Shown here: piece after piece, positions 10,901-25,700 of the stretch
How positions within the stretch are numbered: the stretch's first letter is position 1
Layout: the number at the start of each line of letters is the position of its first letter
NCBI RefSeq assembly: GCF_004027225.2
Contig: NC_044277.2
Location: 39,288,305-39,352,304 of the forward strand
Direction of reading: 5' to 3'
Source: Strigops habroptila
Lineage: Eukaryota; Chordata; Aves; Psittaciformes; Psittacidae
Length of the DNA: 64,000 bases
Notes under the pieces: generated by a model
Seen by the model: the letters and a program-made list of their open reading frames with translations, nothing else
The model's database searches: none
What the model was told of the DNA's origin: nothing
Position numbers and translations under genes: made by a program

Positions 10901-13900
10901 AGAGAAAGCCACAAAGATGTGCTATGAATATCCATCCATGTTTTCCACCTGAGTTATAGGTTGGTTTGGGTTTTTTTTCTTTTTAATAGTGTTCTCTTAA
11001 TATCCAGAAAGGAGCACTGAACATGCACACTGATCAAGGGAACAAGCTAGGAGAGATGTTCAGGAATCACGCTGTTCCTTGGCTGAGGATTTTGGAGGAG
11101 ATATAATAGAGCAACAAATTATGCCTTTACAAACCAAATATGAATTCTCTTATCTATTTTGAAGCACCTGATCTAGCTACTTTGAAATCCAGGAAATCAC
11201 CCTGAAGAAATCTACAATGTCTGTTCTTACGTTCCTACGCGTAAACCATTAGAGCTTTTGTGGTGACTAATGAAGGTCTGCATTTGTTACAGTTTCATGC
11301 CCATGTATTCCATGAAATCTGTTTTAGAAGACACCCTTTGCCACAGGACTGATCTCCAGATTTCATACATTTTCACACCAATATTTCTATTAGTTTTTAA
11401 ACTGTAAAACAAACATAACCTAAATGAAGAATGACTTGAGGTGAGGAAGGGACGCGGAAAAGGCAGTAGCTAAAATAGACTCTTGCAGAGACTATTTGAG
11501 GTCAAAGAGTGCTAAAAGGTTGTGTTTGTTCCTAATGGGGAAGTAACTACCTTACTTATTCTTTCCCTGTTTTGTAAGCAAGCAAGAAGCTTTGACTTTT
11601 GTTGGAATGCATTAATAATATCTGTTAATCAGGGGCAGAAACTTTCATCAACCAAATACTCATGGCACTGTGTCAGTAATGACTTACTAGCACTTCAAGA
11701 TTTCTGGAAATTCCTTGGCACTCATCCTATTACCACTCCCAAGTTGGACTATGAGGAGGCATGGATGGAAAATATTAAAAACCTTTGTATTTTGTCTGTG
11801 TAGAGAAAAGACTGCTACAAACCGATGGCTGTTATCTTAGAGCTTTTTAAAGACTACCAGAATGTATTGATTGTGAATGGAGTATAGCCCTTTAAGAAAT
11901 AAGATCCCTCTTCACAAAAGCAATGGGAAAATATGGGGAAAAAAATACTAGCTGTAAACTTACGTACGCATACATTATGCTTAACTTTATTTTAAAGTTA
12001 ATAGAAAATAACTAGTAAATAGTTGACTTCACTAGTCTGAGAATTCCAACACTAAAATGGCTGATAGTTTGAAAATGAATTGAGGAAGATAAGATAGATA
12101 AAAAAAGGCAAATTACAGTCAGTACAATGCTGACAATACTTGTTTGGCTCAAAGATTTGTGTGTGCTGTCATGCAACTAAGCACACATCTTAGCAGTGGC
12201 TTTCCACTGAGGCTGGAATGGTATTAGAGTACACAGTATTACATGTCTCTTAGAGATGTATGTGTACCCTTGCATTTGTTTTTCTGTAAATATTTGGATA
12301 TCTGCATTCTTCATGTGGTAGTGTTCTGGAACCTCAAATATCATCAAGTCCAATGTCTGCTATTCCAGACAATGCAATATTGTTTAATATGAAAGATGTG
12401 GGATGTTAGTGGAAAAATATGTGAAGGAATGCCTTTGAGTAAATATCATATGTTTCTCAAACAACATGCTTATCATAAAGCTAATTTGAAGGCTTATTGA
12501 GAGGCGGTAAGCATGATTACATGAGCAAACCTGGCATGCTGGTTCTCGCCAATGTTTGCAACAAAGACTTGGAGATGATCTTCTCACAATGGCTGCTTGC
12601 TTGTCAGCAGGAGTGGCTGGTGCTACTGTCACTGAGAACAGGCAGCTGCCTTACACACTACTTTACTTTGACTATAAAGAGGAAGAAGGTACTGACATTG
12701 AAAGAAATAGCCAAAAAGACCCATTGATTGCATTAGTTAGAAATTATTGTGGTAAACTAGCATTGATTTGTAACTCACAAACAGCCTCTGTTTGTAAGGA
12801 CATTTAGACTCACCTGATTGATAGCAACAATAGGTTCTCCATGTTTTTCTCCCTAGCAGCTGGTTGTACAAGTGCAGTGCCATGGGGATGTGGAACCTGG
12901 TGAAGTTTTCTGTGTTGTTTTTAGTTTTAGTTCTTTCTCTACCATCATCAATCCAGAAAACAGTCATTTGAAACAGCAAGATTTCAGAAGACTTTTCTAG
13001 ATCTCGTTTCCTTTCAGGAACAATCTCTCTGGTTGGAAATACTTCATTACTTTCCATGTCACCAACTGGAAAACAGTGAAACATCCCTGATCAGTATTTC
13101 TCCAGTTACATTGTACGTGAGCTATTCACTGATTGGTTTTCTGTTGAAGAAAGCTTTACAGCCCTATCATGAACAGACAGTTGCACAAGGAAGCTTTTAT
13201 TAAACAAGATCTCAACAGGGATTGTTGAAGTCACACTAAAATCTGTGCAACCACCTCTAATTGCAGTGAATCTAGATGTGCAAGCAGGAAAATTCTCCCA
13301 GCTGCAGAAGACAATTTTCTTGCTAGTCTGCCTTGACAGCTCACTGTTGCTTGAGGAAATGGAGCCAAGCTATCACTTTTAGCACTGCAGCAGGTGATTC
13401 ACCAGCAGCTGAGTCATCCCTGTCCAACGTTAGCACATCCAAAACCCAGGGAGGAGGGGCAGCTGGGAAAAGGAAGCACAACAAATCTTCCTCCACTAAT
13501 TCATGCCATCTGGGAGTGACAGCCCATAGGCCTGCAGCTTTATTTGCAAAATATTGTTTACAATTTTTATTACAAAGTCCATCGGGAAAAAGACTTGATT
13601 TTATTTAACAGTTCATCATCATCACACAAAGTGTTGTTCTGGATTCAGCTTCAGAAAACAGGAAGCAGTACTCATAAGATTGGTTTGTCAGGCTGTTTTT
13701 TGCAGACTTTTGTTGTTAAAGGAACAATTAGATGGGAAAATTGGAGTTGAACTCACTGTCATGCAACTGGAGTCTTTTGGTGTTAGAGGTCTCTCTGGTG
13801 AGCCACAGAGGATATGAGCTGTTGCAGAGTCTTGACTCACCACTTTGGTTAGTGGTAACCCAGGCTTGCATGGGAGGTCTCTTGGCTTTAATGTTCAAAA

Positions 13901-16900
13901 CTGAACAGAAGGGCAGCAGTCACAAATGGTTATCTGTGAGCAGATGCCATGTGGTGCCTGTAGCTCACATGTCCCAGTGCTTGCACAATCACTTTGCTTA
14001 AGTGTGAAATTGCATAAGACCAGTCATTAACCCCACAGAAGCTGTTCCTGCTGGCTTAGCAGATTTGATCAACTCGGTGAAAGATCGAGCAGGTGAGAGA
14101 CCTGGCAGATGGTTGAAGGTGAGACTGTCCTAGGCAAGGGGATGGGGTAAAGGGCACAGGATCTATGCCATCTGACAATGGTGAGCTGCTAGATAGCTAC
14201 AATTTAACAAACTTTACAACATTCTGTTTACTGATTTCAGATACTACTTTAAAAAAAAGCAGTGATAATTAGTTGCTTTCTATCTACTGCAACCAACAAT
14301 TAAACACCAAACTTTGCAAGATAAAGTTACACAGTGGATTATTCATTAACCCACAGTGAAGGAAAAGCAAAACTCTGTAATGCTTTAGAACACTTTGCTA
14401 CATTTAAAATATGTCTCAAAAATCACTTTGATTTGTAGTTTTCATGGAGAAGGAACATCCACTGCACTTCCACTCTAACCATGCAGCGTAGATTGAAAAC
14501 AGAGTTTTTACTGTCAAGGGTGGGGGTGAACGGAGTGGACCCACTTGTTTTCTCAATGGAAAGGCAAACTTTGGCTGTACCTCAGGACAAGAGAACTGGG
14601 CTAGGACTAGGCTCCAGGTTCCCAAATTAGCTCAGTTTCTGTAAAGGAGTATGAGTGGTGGCAAAATATTCCTGTATCTTCTCTCCCTTTTTCCTCCAAC
14701 TTCCCCTGACAGAAGGAGTCAGGAATTTAGCATATGGTGCAAGTTCTTAATAACTTAAATGAAGGTATAAAAACATCAGGAATGTGATATGAACAGTTAA
14801 AGGTCAGGATTTGAGATGTATCAAGCAGTTGGGCATTTCCATACTATGAGTATAGCCTGAGACTTACCCAGAGGGCCAACAGTCACAGGAAGAAACACTG
14901 CCTAAAATCACAGCTTTCCATTCTGATAGCTTCATCTAAAACTCACAATGCCTGAGCTTGTTATTTATTTATTTATTTTTAAGGCAGATTTTACATTGGC
15001 AATAAAGCCCCTCTTCTAGAGGATTTTTTTTCTTTTAGATAAAAATATAGTTGTATTATTAAATACTAAAACAAATCTGCAAATACTCTCAAATATTCTT
15101 TTTTCCATTCTGTTTCCCCTTGCTTGAATTATCCTCACAAATGATACTTAGCTTAATAACATCTAAATAGTTTAAACAGGTCTCAAAGAAAGGCGGGGAA
15201 ATTATGCTTCTAGTTGTGAGAGCTAAAATGTGATTTCTTCTCCAGAGGGAAAACACGCACATGACCATACACACATAGTGAACACTGACATGTAAACGCC
15301 TACATAGATGTGTGCTGGTTTCCTCCCTGGTGGTGGTGTGGGGCTTTTTGTTTGATTTTTAGCGGAATGAAGCCTAAAAGTTTGAACAATGAAAACATTG
15401 GTATAGGTTTACCTCGAAAAATACCTGTCTTCATAATAGGATTAGAGATGGCCTCTTCAGGGGAGCCATTAGTTGCTGTTCCTTGCATCATTTTATTCAG
15501 CACAGCTGGTAGAATGTGTTCTGTGTGAGGAATCTGACAATTGTTTTTCTGCTTTTGGTTAATAAAATCGTAGGTGTCCTTGACAGCAGGGCAAAAGTCA
15601 GGGCAGACATAAGGAGCAACAAGCTACTGCCAGATGTCTTTATCTCAAAAATTAGGTTTCATACTACCTGAGGAAGAAGGTTCTGAGGATATGATCTGGC
15701 TTCTTGGGAACAGAAAAAAATGCTTTGGCTTCCTACTACTGCCTTTACTGAATCAAAATACCCTTTAACTCTGCTGAGTGGCCAGAGGCTGCGGGCTTTT
15801 TATTTTAATGTCTATATGTGAAGCTAATCTTCACCCATGCTGCTTGCTACACCCCCAGATAAGTTGTTAGGAGAAGATGACACACCTGCTAGTCAGCAGG
15901 ATGTCACACTTGGGTCTCTCTCAAACAGCTTTGATTCTGTTCACCAAAGAGGGAACGTTTCAAAAGGCTATCCTCATTTGCAGCAACTTGTGACATTCTG
16001 AGGTTCTTTCGGAAGAAGAAAGTCTAAACTCCCTGATGCGAGCAATGTGTTTTCTTACAGGTAACTAGTATTTGAGAGTTGAAGAGTTTCCCATCCATCT
16101 CACCCAAGTAATCTTACTCCTCCCAGTCACCCAGAAGGGTTCAACACTGAAGCTCAGTCCTTACAGTCTGCTAACAGCTTCTCTCAGATCCATCAGTGAC
16201 ATTGATGAGCGTTCACATGCATGTAAGTTGCCAGCTCAGATCTTTAGGACAGGTTGTGTGGATGCTTCTCCATAAATCAAGGCTAATTTACAGATGCAAT
16301 GACTGAAATTTCTTCATTGGGTTATAATAGTGGGTAACACTGTTGTTAAAAGTAAGAGAAATTAAAATACAGTGAGGCTATTGAAGGGAAACTACTTGGT
16401 GGTGTTTCATTTATTTTGAAGTGTCCAGATTTTTTTAATAAATTGCTTTTAGGAGTCTTTTTTCCTGTTGCCAGAGTTGCCAAACTTTGAAAATAATCAA
16501 ATTGAATCAAAATATGCTTCTAATTTTAAGAGAACCAAATCAAAACTCCTTTTTAACAAAAAACACGTGACAAGGAAGAAAACCAATATTGTTTCAGCTT
16601 CAGAAACCAGGAAATGATGGCTCAGTCTAAAGAATATGTGTATTAAGAAACATAAAATTAACTTGGCAAGCAGATACCCAAATGCTAACATTTGAAAATA
16701 AAATTATTTTCTATCTCACTTTGCTAACAAAACTCTTATTCCAGAGGCTGAAGTGGTGGCATCAAATATTGGTTTGCCTGATTATTTTATGTAACATGAA
16801 GAAAGACTTATTAAACGCTACCTAACAAAACAGAGTAGTCAGCATATGCTGGGTAATGAAGGCAGAAGTGATGGGTTAAAGTGGGATCATGGGCAGTGAA

Positions 16901-19094
16901 ACAAGGGGCTCGTAGATGCCTTACTCTAAGAAAATCCACACTAAGGACCCACCTTCATAATATGATGTGAAATTGTCATTCTGGCAGTCTAGTAAGTTGT
17001 GTTTCACAGTCGGAGAGTGCTGCCTACCCAGAAAGAGCAGGACATACTAGACAATAGCTGTAATGTAAATAAGGAGAATATAAACAAAGTCTTCTTCCTA
17101 TATCTCTTAAAGAAATCTGATCTTTATGCAGTTCAAGAGCTTGGAGTGGGGAGGGGAAGGCTATAACCTTTTTTTTTTTTCCCTTTGACTAAGCCATTTT
17201 AAGGTCATTTGGATAAATACTGCAGAAGTCAGTGTTATCTGCGAGCTGCCTGACAGACTCCGTGTCAGACAAAATCCAAAGCACATGATCTGTAATGTCT
17301 CATCCAAGACCCATTGTGAAGATACAGCATATCCCAAATCCCACACACATCTTTCAGTAGAGAAAGTGATACAGGGAGGCAAATTCTGGCAGAAAAATTT
17401 CCATTCTCATGGTGCAAGCATCTCTCTTTGGAGAAGTCACACTTAATTATAAAAAGCACCCAACTTTTGTGGTTCTCAGTCTTGACGGATAGAGAGATGA
17501 CTTACTGTCCAGAAATGTTGAAATCTGTATTGAATATGGGCTTTTGAAAGAACAACTCTGCGTATGCCAAAGCATTCACTACCCACAGAAGGGTTTATGC
17601 ATGTGAATTTAACACAGTGAATGGCTCCCCTTGTTAGAAACCCCAGACATTACTGTGAGGCTAGAAAGAGAGTCCCAGGATGCCTTCTGGTGTTGTGAGA
17701 ATTTCCTACTCCAGCCCCCCTCGGGAAATTTTATCACTGATGAAATGGAAAGCAGCGAAGGGGGCATCCAAAATACCTCACCTTTCTTTGGCTTTTGTTG
17801 CAAATTATGATATTTTTGAGTTTCAGGGATGGTTGTATAGCGCAGTATCAATCCCTTCTTTCAAAACCTGAAGGAGCAGCAGCACTGCAGTAAGCACACT
17901 GCTGTGCTCGTAGGGAGCCGCCCTCTTTTGCCTTGAAACTTTCCAGTGCCACTGGCTCCACTCCTTCCCCTCCAACACACAGCATGAACCAGATAGCTTA
18001 GTAAGCACCAAACTATACTGCGCTAATAAATTTATTGGGAAAGTAGTTGATTTGGCTCCATCTAGTTTGATGAAAAGCAGTTTATTAAGTGAATTCACTT
18101 ACCTAAAATTTGCTGAATATGTTCTTGTAACACCACATGTTGAATGTCCTTTTCAAAGCTTGTGCAAGAACATCTGTGAACCTCCTGTGTCAGAAACATC
18201 TCATCAAACATATTAATCCCTCACTGAGCAGAAAATATTATTTCGCTTGGGTTAGTGCAGAATTTAGCAATATAAAAGCTGGACTAGAAATAAATCACGA
18301 GGGAAAACATGCACATAAAAGAATTCTCTATAAGTGAATAGCAGTTCTAGACCTGATAAAGGATGCAAAAAACCCCATAAATGAATCTGTTAGCATTTTA
18401 AATTAGCAAATTGCTCTGATTTTAGGAACAGCATCAGTTTCTTGCTGCTTTACACAGGCCAATTGGCAGCAATAATCAGCAGCACCTGACCTCACAAGCA
18501 CATTCACAAATGACCAGCCTGCATTTCCAGACCAGTACAAAAATCAAGCAGATCTGATTTGGGTCAAACTGAGCATGAGGTTTCCCTGACACAAGGAGCA
18601 GCTGGCTGTTTGCAAACATCCAGCTTTACAGCAGCTTTTCCGGCAGGCTGATCTCCTGCAGCTGCCAACTGGAGGAGACCGAGAGAGATACTGATGCTCT
18701 CTGCCAACTCCTGGCTGGCAGTTTTTCTACACCGCAGAAAACCAAAGCAGTTTGTGAACTCTTCTTGTCCCACAGCGACCCTAAAAGAGGCGAGGTGTTA
18801 AAGTATTTATTAACATAATTGATTCTCAGGGTTTTGAACATTAAAATTTAAAGGGCAGAAACCTGATAACTGCTTTTAATGCACAGGTAGGTAAAACCTA
18901 CCAGTGAGCCTTTTCACAGTGCTTTTCTACTCTTCATATGTGTGGGCTTGCAGCACTTAATTGCAGTGTGATCACATTTAGGACTAGAAAGACTGGCACA
19001 CTGTCAAGAAGACTATTTAAACTGCCCAGTCGGAGATGCTAGGAAATCATGGCTCCTTCTAGGTTTTGTCTGCCTGCCACCTCATACAATATAG
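7991..19094. other. Gene-poor intergenic DNA between convergent genes
   Basis: About 11 kb with no exon, RNA gene or complete element that I can support. Short open frames are scattered on both strands without recognisable domains or consistent splice sites. A short CA/TA-rich tract lies near 10330-10385. Confidence 0.5.
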
Positions 19095-19741
19095 CAGAGA
19101 CTAAACAATCCAGGAGGTTCCTGGAGCATGTGAAAAATAACTTCCTGACACAGCTGGTGAGGGAACCAACTAGGGAAGGTGCCCCCTGAACCTGTTGTTA
19201 GTGAACACAGAACAACTCGTGGGTGATGTGATGGTTGGAGGCTGCCTTGGGCACAGTAATCACAAAATGAGTTTTCAATTCTTAGCAAAGGAGGGGGGTC
19301 AGCAGAACTGCTATCTTGGACAAAGCTAGTGAAGGGTCTAGAGCACAAGCCTGATGAGGGAACTAGGGCTGTTTAGCCTGGAGTAAAGGATGCTCAGGGG
19401 AGACCTCATCACTCTCTACAACTACCTGAAAGGAGGTTGTAGCAAAGTGGGGATTAGGCTTTTCTCCAAAGTAACAAACAATAGAACAAGAGGAAATGGA
19501 CTCAAGTTGCACCAGAGGAGGTTTAGATTGGATATTAGGAAAAATTTCTTCACCAAAAGGGTTGTCAAGCATTGACAGGATGCCCAGGACAGTGGTTGAG
19601 TCCCCATCCCAGTATTTAAAAGATGTGTAGATGCAGCACTTAGGGACATGGTTTAGTGGTGGACTTGGCAGTGCTAAGTTAGTGGTTGGACTCAATCTTA
19701 TGAGGTCCTTTCCAACCTAAACTATTCTATAATTCTAAGAA
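19095..19741 (+). mobile_element. CR1 LINE fragment with internal deletion
   Basis: Avian chicken-repeat-1 retrotransposon, truncated. The right part, from about 19326, follows the CR1 3' region: GTTTAGCCTGGAG, CTCTACAACTACCTGAA, GGTTTAGATTGGATATTAGG and AAATTTCTTCACC. It ends in an ATTCTATAATTCTAAG tail, the usual CR1 3' microsatellite. The left part (about 19095-19325: AGGAGGTTCCTGGAGC, CTTCCTGACACAGCTGGTGA, CTGCCTTGGGCACAG) matches the upstream open-frame region of CR1, but the DNA expected between them is absent. Stops and indels make it a dead copy. Confidence 0.9.
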
Positions 19742-22700
19742 TCACAGCCCTTGTGTACTCACAGCTTTGAATACCTAAGTCTCTTTTTCAAGCGCAGAAA
19801 ACCTTGCTTGACCTGCGATAGCAGCTGTGGCTTCAGCAATTGCTCCCTGTCTTTTGCTATTCACTCGGACACTCTAGACTCTCCCATCCAGCCCAGGGGT
19901 ACAAGTGTGGCTGCAGCTGCACAGTGAGGTGCCCAGGGGTCTAGCTGGGCTGAAAAGCAACATTTGTTCCCTATTGCCCCTTTTCTATTTTGTAGCTGGA
20001 TACATCCCCCACACTGAAGTGCTGCACCAGCACCAATGTGAGGATCAGAAAGAGGCACCAGCTGGAGGGGCAGGAACAAGGAACTTGGAATGGCAGTTGC
20101 TGAAGGGATGCACTGAAAATACGACCATCAAGTAACACAGCACAATAAAAATAAGTTTCCTTTTAGTAGACTTCACAATCAATCCCCAGGGCTAAAGGAA
20201 TAAAATGCTTATTCCATAAACCCCAGCCATGCCAAGGTGGGGACAAAGACTTGGTCCACCAGCACTGCTGGCTCTGAAGTGCAAAGCAGAACATGAAGCA
20301 CCAGGGACTTTTGATATCAAAGTGTTTGGCATCCACAGGCTCTAGATGTCTGAACACAGAGACAGCCAATAGGCAATGGGCCCTTAGGGATCTGCATTTT
20401 AAATCTGAGAGTCAAAGTGGTCCTTCCACCCTGTATAGATAAGACCAGCCCAGGATCTTAAACTGTCATCTTTAACTTATTTAAAGAGCTGCTTTTGGTT
20501 ATCTGTCAAGTAGAATACTAAACCACAGCATTTCTTAGACTATAAGTAACATCTGCTCAAATCCATTCACCATTAGGAAACCTAGAGGCAAAAAACTGAA
20601 GACTGATATTGCAGGATATGGCAAATTCATAGCACACACCCTGCTTTAGGATCTGTCCCTCTATCTTCCATCCATCCTTTTGTTACTTACGCAGTGAGGC
20701 AAGCACTGTATTGCTAACATATTCCAGTGTGACGTCATTCAATTCCACCATTTAACAAAAAAAGGAGAAAATATCACAGAACTCCTGTCACCCTATTTCT
20801 CATATGCAACCATGTTCACTGATCACTTCAACAGTTGCTTGCAACTCTAGAACCAAGGACTGCTCAGGGGTCCACATTTCATGACAAGAAAAGTTTTAGA
20901 TGAACGTGACAAAGAAATATTACCAGCAGGCTATTTCTGTGAAAACACATTGCAATCTCTTATCATCAATGAAAAATGTTTAGATTCTTCAGGCTTGAGT
21001 GTTTGCAAGCTTGAATTGATTTCTGCTCTTAGTCTAGCTTTGTCTTACAGCGTGAATTGCTTTTAGTATATTCAGCAAGTGCCTCTTTCTAGCTTGGACA
21101 TAATCTTTTTGTTCATCATTACACATCACCTTATTCATCTTACAATTGTTTTTCCATTTTGACACACACTAATTCAATTTTGTTGCATGCATATGCAACA
21201 AAAATCTGACCCCTGACCCATACAGTTCCTAACCGTATAGTTTGCAGGTACTTAACATCATCCAGCATTCATATTCAACTGCTGTTACTGAAAAGCAGTT
21301 GAAGAAATGTTTTCTCTTCATCCCTTCCAGTAACAGTAAATTTAGAAAGAGGGTTGCTTTTTAAAAAAGTTCTGTTGATTTGTTACTATTTTATATCTAG
21401 TGATCCATAGCACACGTGAAATGGTGTTTTGCAATGACTGAGGGGGGTTATTCTTATTTTACAGGGCAATGGACAACATTAATATTCCCTGGCACAAAGG
21501 ACAGGTTTTGTGCCAGGAAACTGTCACATGAAGTATTAAACAAAACATAAACATGGCATAGTGAAGGTGCTGAAGTACAGGAATTTAACAGCACCTTTCC
21601 AAAAGAAAAGGCTGAATTAGAAAACCTTTAAGAGAAAAAATACAAAGTATATTGGAGAAGGTGTGAATTTAAAATACTGAGTGGTGAGAAGTAAACATAA
21701 AGGACAGGCAGTCAAAGCTGCATGCATTTCTCTTCCACTGAGGATGTTAGATACAAGACAAACTCTTTGCTAGAAGAGAATGAAATACATAGTACAGAGA
21801 AAAAGCTACAACAGAAGACAATTATCTGTGGTCATGTCTGCTGTAAAAGGGTAGAAGTGCTTTCCAGGTAAAATAAGAGTTTGGCATTGACAGGAAACGT
21901 TAGTTATACAGCAGCTTCTAAACATGGCTCATAGCTTGTATCCACTGATGTGACCCAGAATAAATAAGAAAGAAAGGAGGCAAGATGTTTTTGAAACTGT
22001 TTGAAAATGAAAGCAATGTTAAAGAAAATAGCAGGGATTGAGCAATTTTCATTTTTGTTTCAAGTCTGTGTTCTGCCAAAATCACTTAAATACCAGGAAG
22101 TGTGCAGTGCATAGCTGTTTATCAAAGTAAAATAGGTAAAGAGGTAGCCCAAGGGTAGTTGGACTTTTAAGAGAGTAGTAATTCACCAGCAATTAATGTT
22201 TGAGTTAAAAAAAAAACAAACAAACCCTGAACAATAATAGCAGGTTGTGGAATGGCTCCAGATAGATTTAAATAGATTAGGGCTGGGGCTCCAGACAGAA
22301 TCTATTCAAACTCAATGTTGCAAATGAACAGGGAGGTTGTGAGTATGACTAATCCTTTGGGGTATAAAGGACCTAGAAGTTAATGCAAATAGCACTATTT
22401 ACTTAGGAGTGGAAAAACCCTAGATATGGAAAACAATTCTCAAAATCAATTTTAAAAGAATCTTTTTAGGAAAAAATAGATGTATGCATAGCTTCATTGA
22501 CAATGAAGATTATTAGCTTGAAAAAAACCTCACAGCAAAAGAAACATCTGTCCAGTTGATAGAAGAGCCATGCCATCCAATTTGTCTGATTCTGTTAGAT
22601 ATTATATAATAAATTAAGGAATTACTCCCATAGACAGCATTGGGAGAAAGCATTTCATATTAAATGGCTTTCATGTCAGTCCTCAGATTTGCTAGGGAAG

Positions 22701-25700
22701 GAACTACTAACAAGAACTAGACCATCTGCCACCTTACTTCAGCATCAGAAAGACATGAAACCTGTCGTAGCTCTCAGCCCAACTTCAGTGTTATTTTTAC
22801 CACTTCTTCAGTGCCACAGCTGTGTGCAGACTAACAACAAATGGCAGGCTGCTGCTCAAGGAGCCAACAGCCTGAATTACACACAATGAACCACCGTAAA
22901 CCAAAGAAGACTGGAAAGCTTTTTTGAGAAAGGGCTACCAGAACTTAAAAAAAAAAAAAGAGATGTTTTCACTAGCTGCCTAATCAGCATTTTATGTAGA
23001 TACACAGGTAGTTTTGGAGTTTGCTGCTAAAGTAGCCTTTTCTGGGTTTTTTTTAATCACAGGGAATTAGGTACAGAAATGTATTTTTGGGTTGAAAGAT
23101 AGTGTTGCAAAAAAAGACAAAAACAATCAGTTGTATAATACATATATGAGCAGGGAAGATATTCCAGACAGAGATAATGGAAATTAACTTGTGAGAGATT
23201 ACCAGGCAAAAGGCAGTTAGGAAGGATAAAGCCATAAAACGAAACCTCCAAGATGAACTTCGAACTTCAGGCATGGATAGTGATCAAAGTTACAAGACAG
23301 GGTGGAAAGCAGAGTAATTGATAAAAGCAAGATATTATAGAAATCAGGATTGTATTGTACTTGAAGAAAAAGTTAAAATAATAATGCAATAGGAAAACAG
23401 TGTCCAGGGCAGAACATAGCATCAGTATGAAGAAGACAAGAGGTTGAACTTATTGAAAGGGATGCTGAAGACAGGCAAGTTGCAAAGGAATTTCAAGATA
23501 GCAGCTCAATTGTCAAAAGGGAGGTAATCACATGGGATTTGAAGATCATTACACTGAAGGCCCTAAAACTGAAAATCCTCAGAAAAGAATTTTAAGATAG
23601 GACTCATCAGGATAGAAACCTAAAGCATGGCGAGAAACTACTTATTCAAAATCTGACGAGTCTTACTTATTATATACATGGTATCATATGTATAAAGCAT
23701 ACTAAGGGTTTATTTTAATGACCCACTGCATTTAGTCACTATAATGCAGTACTTCCCTCTTAGAATCTTTTTGTATCAAACAGGCTGCAACAAAAATATG
23801 CAAAAATCTCAACTAGTGTGTTTCTTTTACTTTTTCCTATTTTCAATACTTACAGAACTATTTCCTCCAGTTGCCTCACATTCTTTCAAGAGAACAGCCT
23901 GCAATAGCGTGCTATTTTTCTAAACATTTTTCACAATGAGATTACTTTTTTCAAAGCTCTTTTGAAGATTTGACTTTAAAGATACTTTCAGCACGAGTTA
24001 GGGGCTGCCTCCAAAGGCACAGGAACAGAATAACATCATATACTCTACATTCATCCTGTATGTTCTGCAGAAGTTTTAGGGAAACCTTCCCTATACACAT
24101 GGCCTTGATCACACAAGTGCAAAAGTTTTATTAGGAGACCACTCAGAGCTGCAGCACATGCAACTCCCTGTCTTTCAAAGCTTCAGCTATTAAACCTGAA
24201 GAAGTTTTCAGGACTCTAGAGCTAGATGACTTCTAGCACCTTCAAGAGCGCAGACTAATCCCAATTGTGGCAGCACAAAACTTTGAGCCAAACATACAAA
24301 GGCCTTGCATTGGGGAGGGATGGGAAAGATGAGATGGTAAAAATGTACAGATGGGAGCCTGGACATTCACCTGAGCCTGACAGAGAGCCTGCAGCTGCTG
24401 CTCAGTGCTCAGCTGTGATCAAAAGACCACAGTGAAAAATACTCTTTCCAGGGCCATATTCCAAAGCTTCTTAGGCTACACAGAAACCTCCTATTTCCCA
24501 GTAGTGCCTGAAATTGCCCTCCTCTTCCTTTTATAGTGTAGAGACAGCACCAATCTTCCCTTTCTCCTGCATGAATTCTGCAATCTCTGTGGAAAGAGGC
24601 TAAAAAAAAGCTCAAGAGAGCCAGTAGTGGGTGGAGTGAGTCTGTTTTCATGCAGTCTGTTGTGCAACAGCACCATCCAGCTGTCAAAAAAATAATCAAA
24701 CATTAATGCCACTACACAGATTTGGTCCTTGTACCACAAGCAAGATGAAGAATTACACCTATTAAAACCCACAGGTCTTTTCCGTGCTTCTGAATTAATT
24801 ATACTGGTCCATTGTGTTATGTTTTCTGGGCTAGTACACAAGAATGTGCTTTAGCAAAACAGAATTCAGCCTAGTTTTTCTGCCCAGTGAGACTGGCAGG
24901 CTACAGTTTACCTCAGTGTTTCAGTGAAGTGTGGAATGCAAACTCTCCGGTATGAGGAAAAAAACTCTATCTTTGGCTCACAACCAAAGACAGTTAATCA
25001 CACCACAAAAATTAACGGAAAAAAGAAATCAACAATTTCATACATAAGAGCCTATGTTTTAGCTATCAGAACTTTCCACTCTTGAGCCTCAGTAGTGAAA
25101 GCAACAACATCAACCTCCAGTGAAGGGGAAAAACGATGAAAACTTAGACTTAAGTAATGGATTACTCAAGAGACATTATGACATGAGGAAGAAAACTTCT
25201 TGCTTTCCAAGATTTTTCATAAAGTTGTCTTATTTAACAGTAACTATAAGGCATATGCAACAGAAATAAATGAGTAAGTGGCATTCCCTGCAATGGTTAA
25301 CCGATTACCCGAATTAAATCTACAAGGTCACTGCTTAAATTGCCCTCAGTTCTTCACTAAACTCAATTCTGTCATAACACCCACAGAGAGCTTACCATGT
25401 GTGTCCAGTGATGATCAGGAAGTCTAATATTAGAATACTGTTCTTGCATTACATGTGCCTTAGCCTGTCCTGTGATCCCACATACTTGCATTGATACTTG
25501 AAAGCAGGGAACACATCTCCTTTTCTGACTTTCCAAAGTCCAGTCCAGTCATAGCTCTTTAGAAACACTTTACAAAGCAGTCTAGTGTACCTGTCAAAAT
25601 CTAAAGATAAGTCTGTCACCCTTTAAAAGAAAACAAAAACAGCAGAGCTTTCCAAGTAAACATTGACAGGAAAATTTTGTAAATACAACAATTAGCCTAT

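Noticed and set aside
15300-15528. Overlapping open frames on both strands near 15.4 kb
   Set aside because: I looked for a retrocopy or exon but found no recognisable family and no convincing splice sites. Length is compatible with chance.
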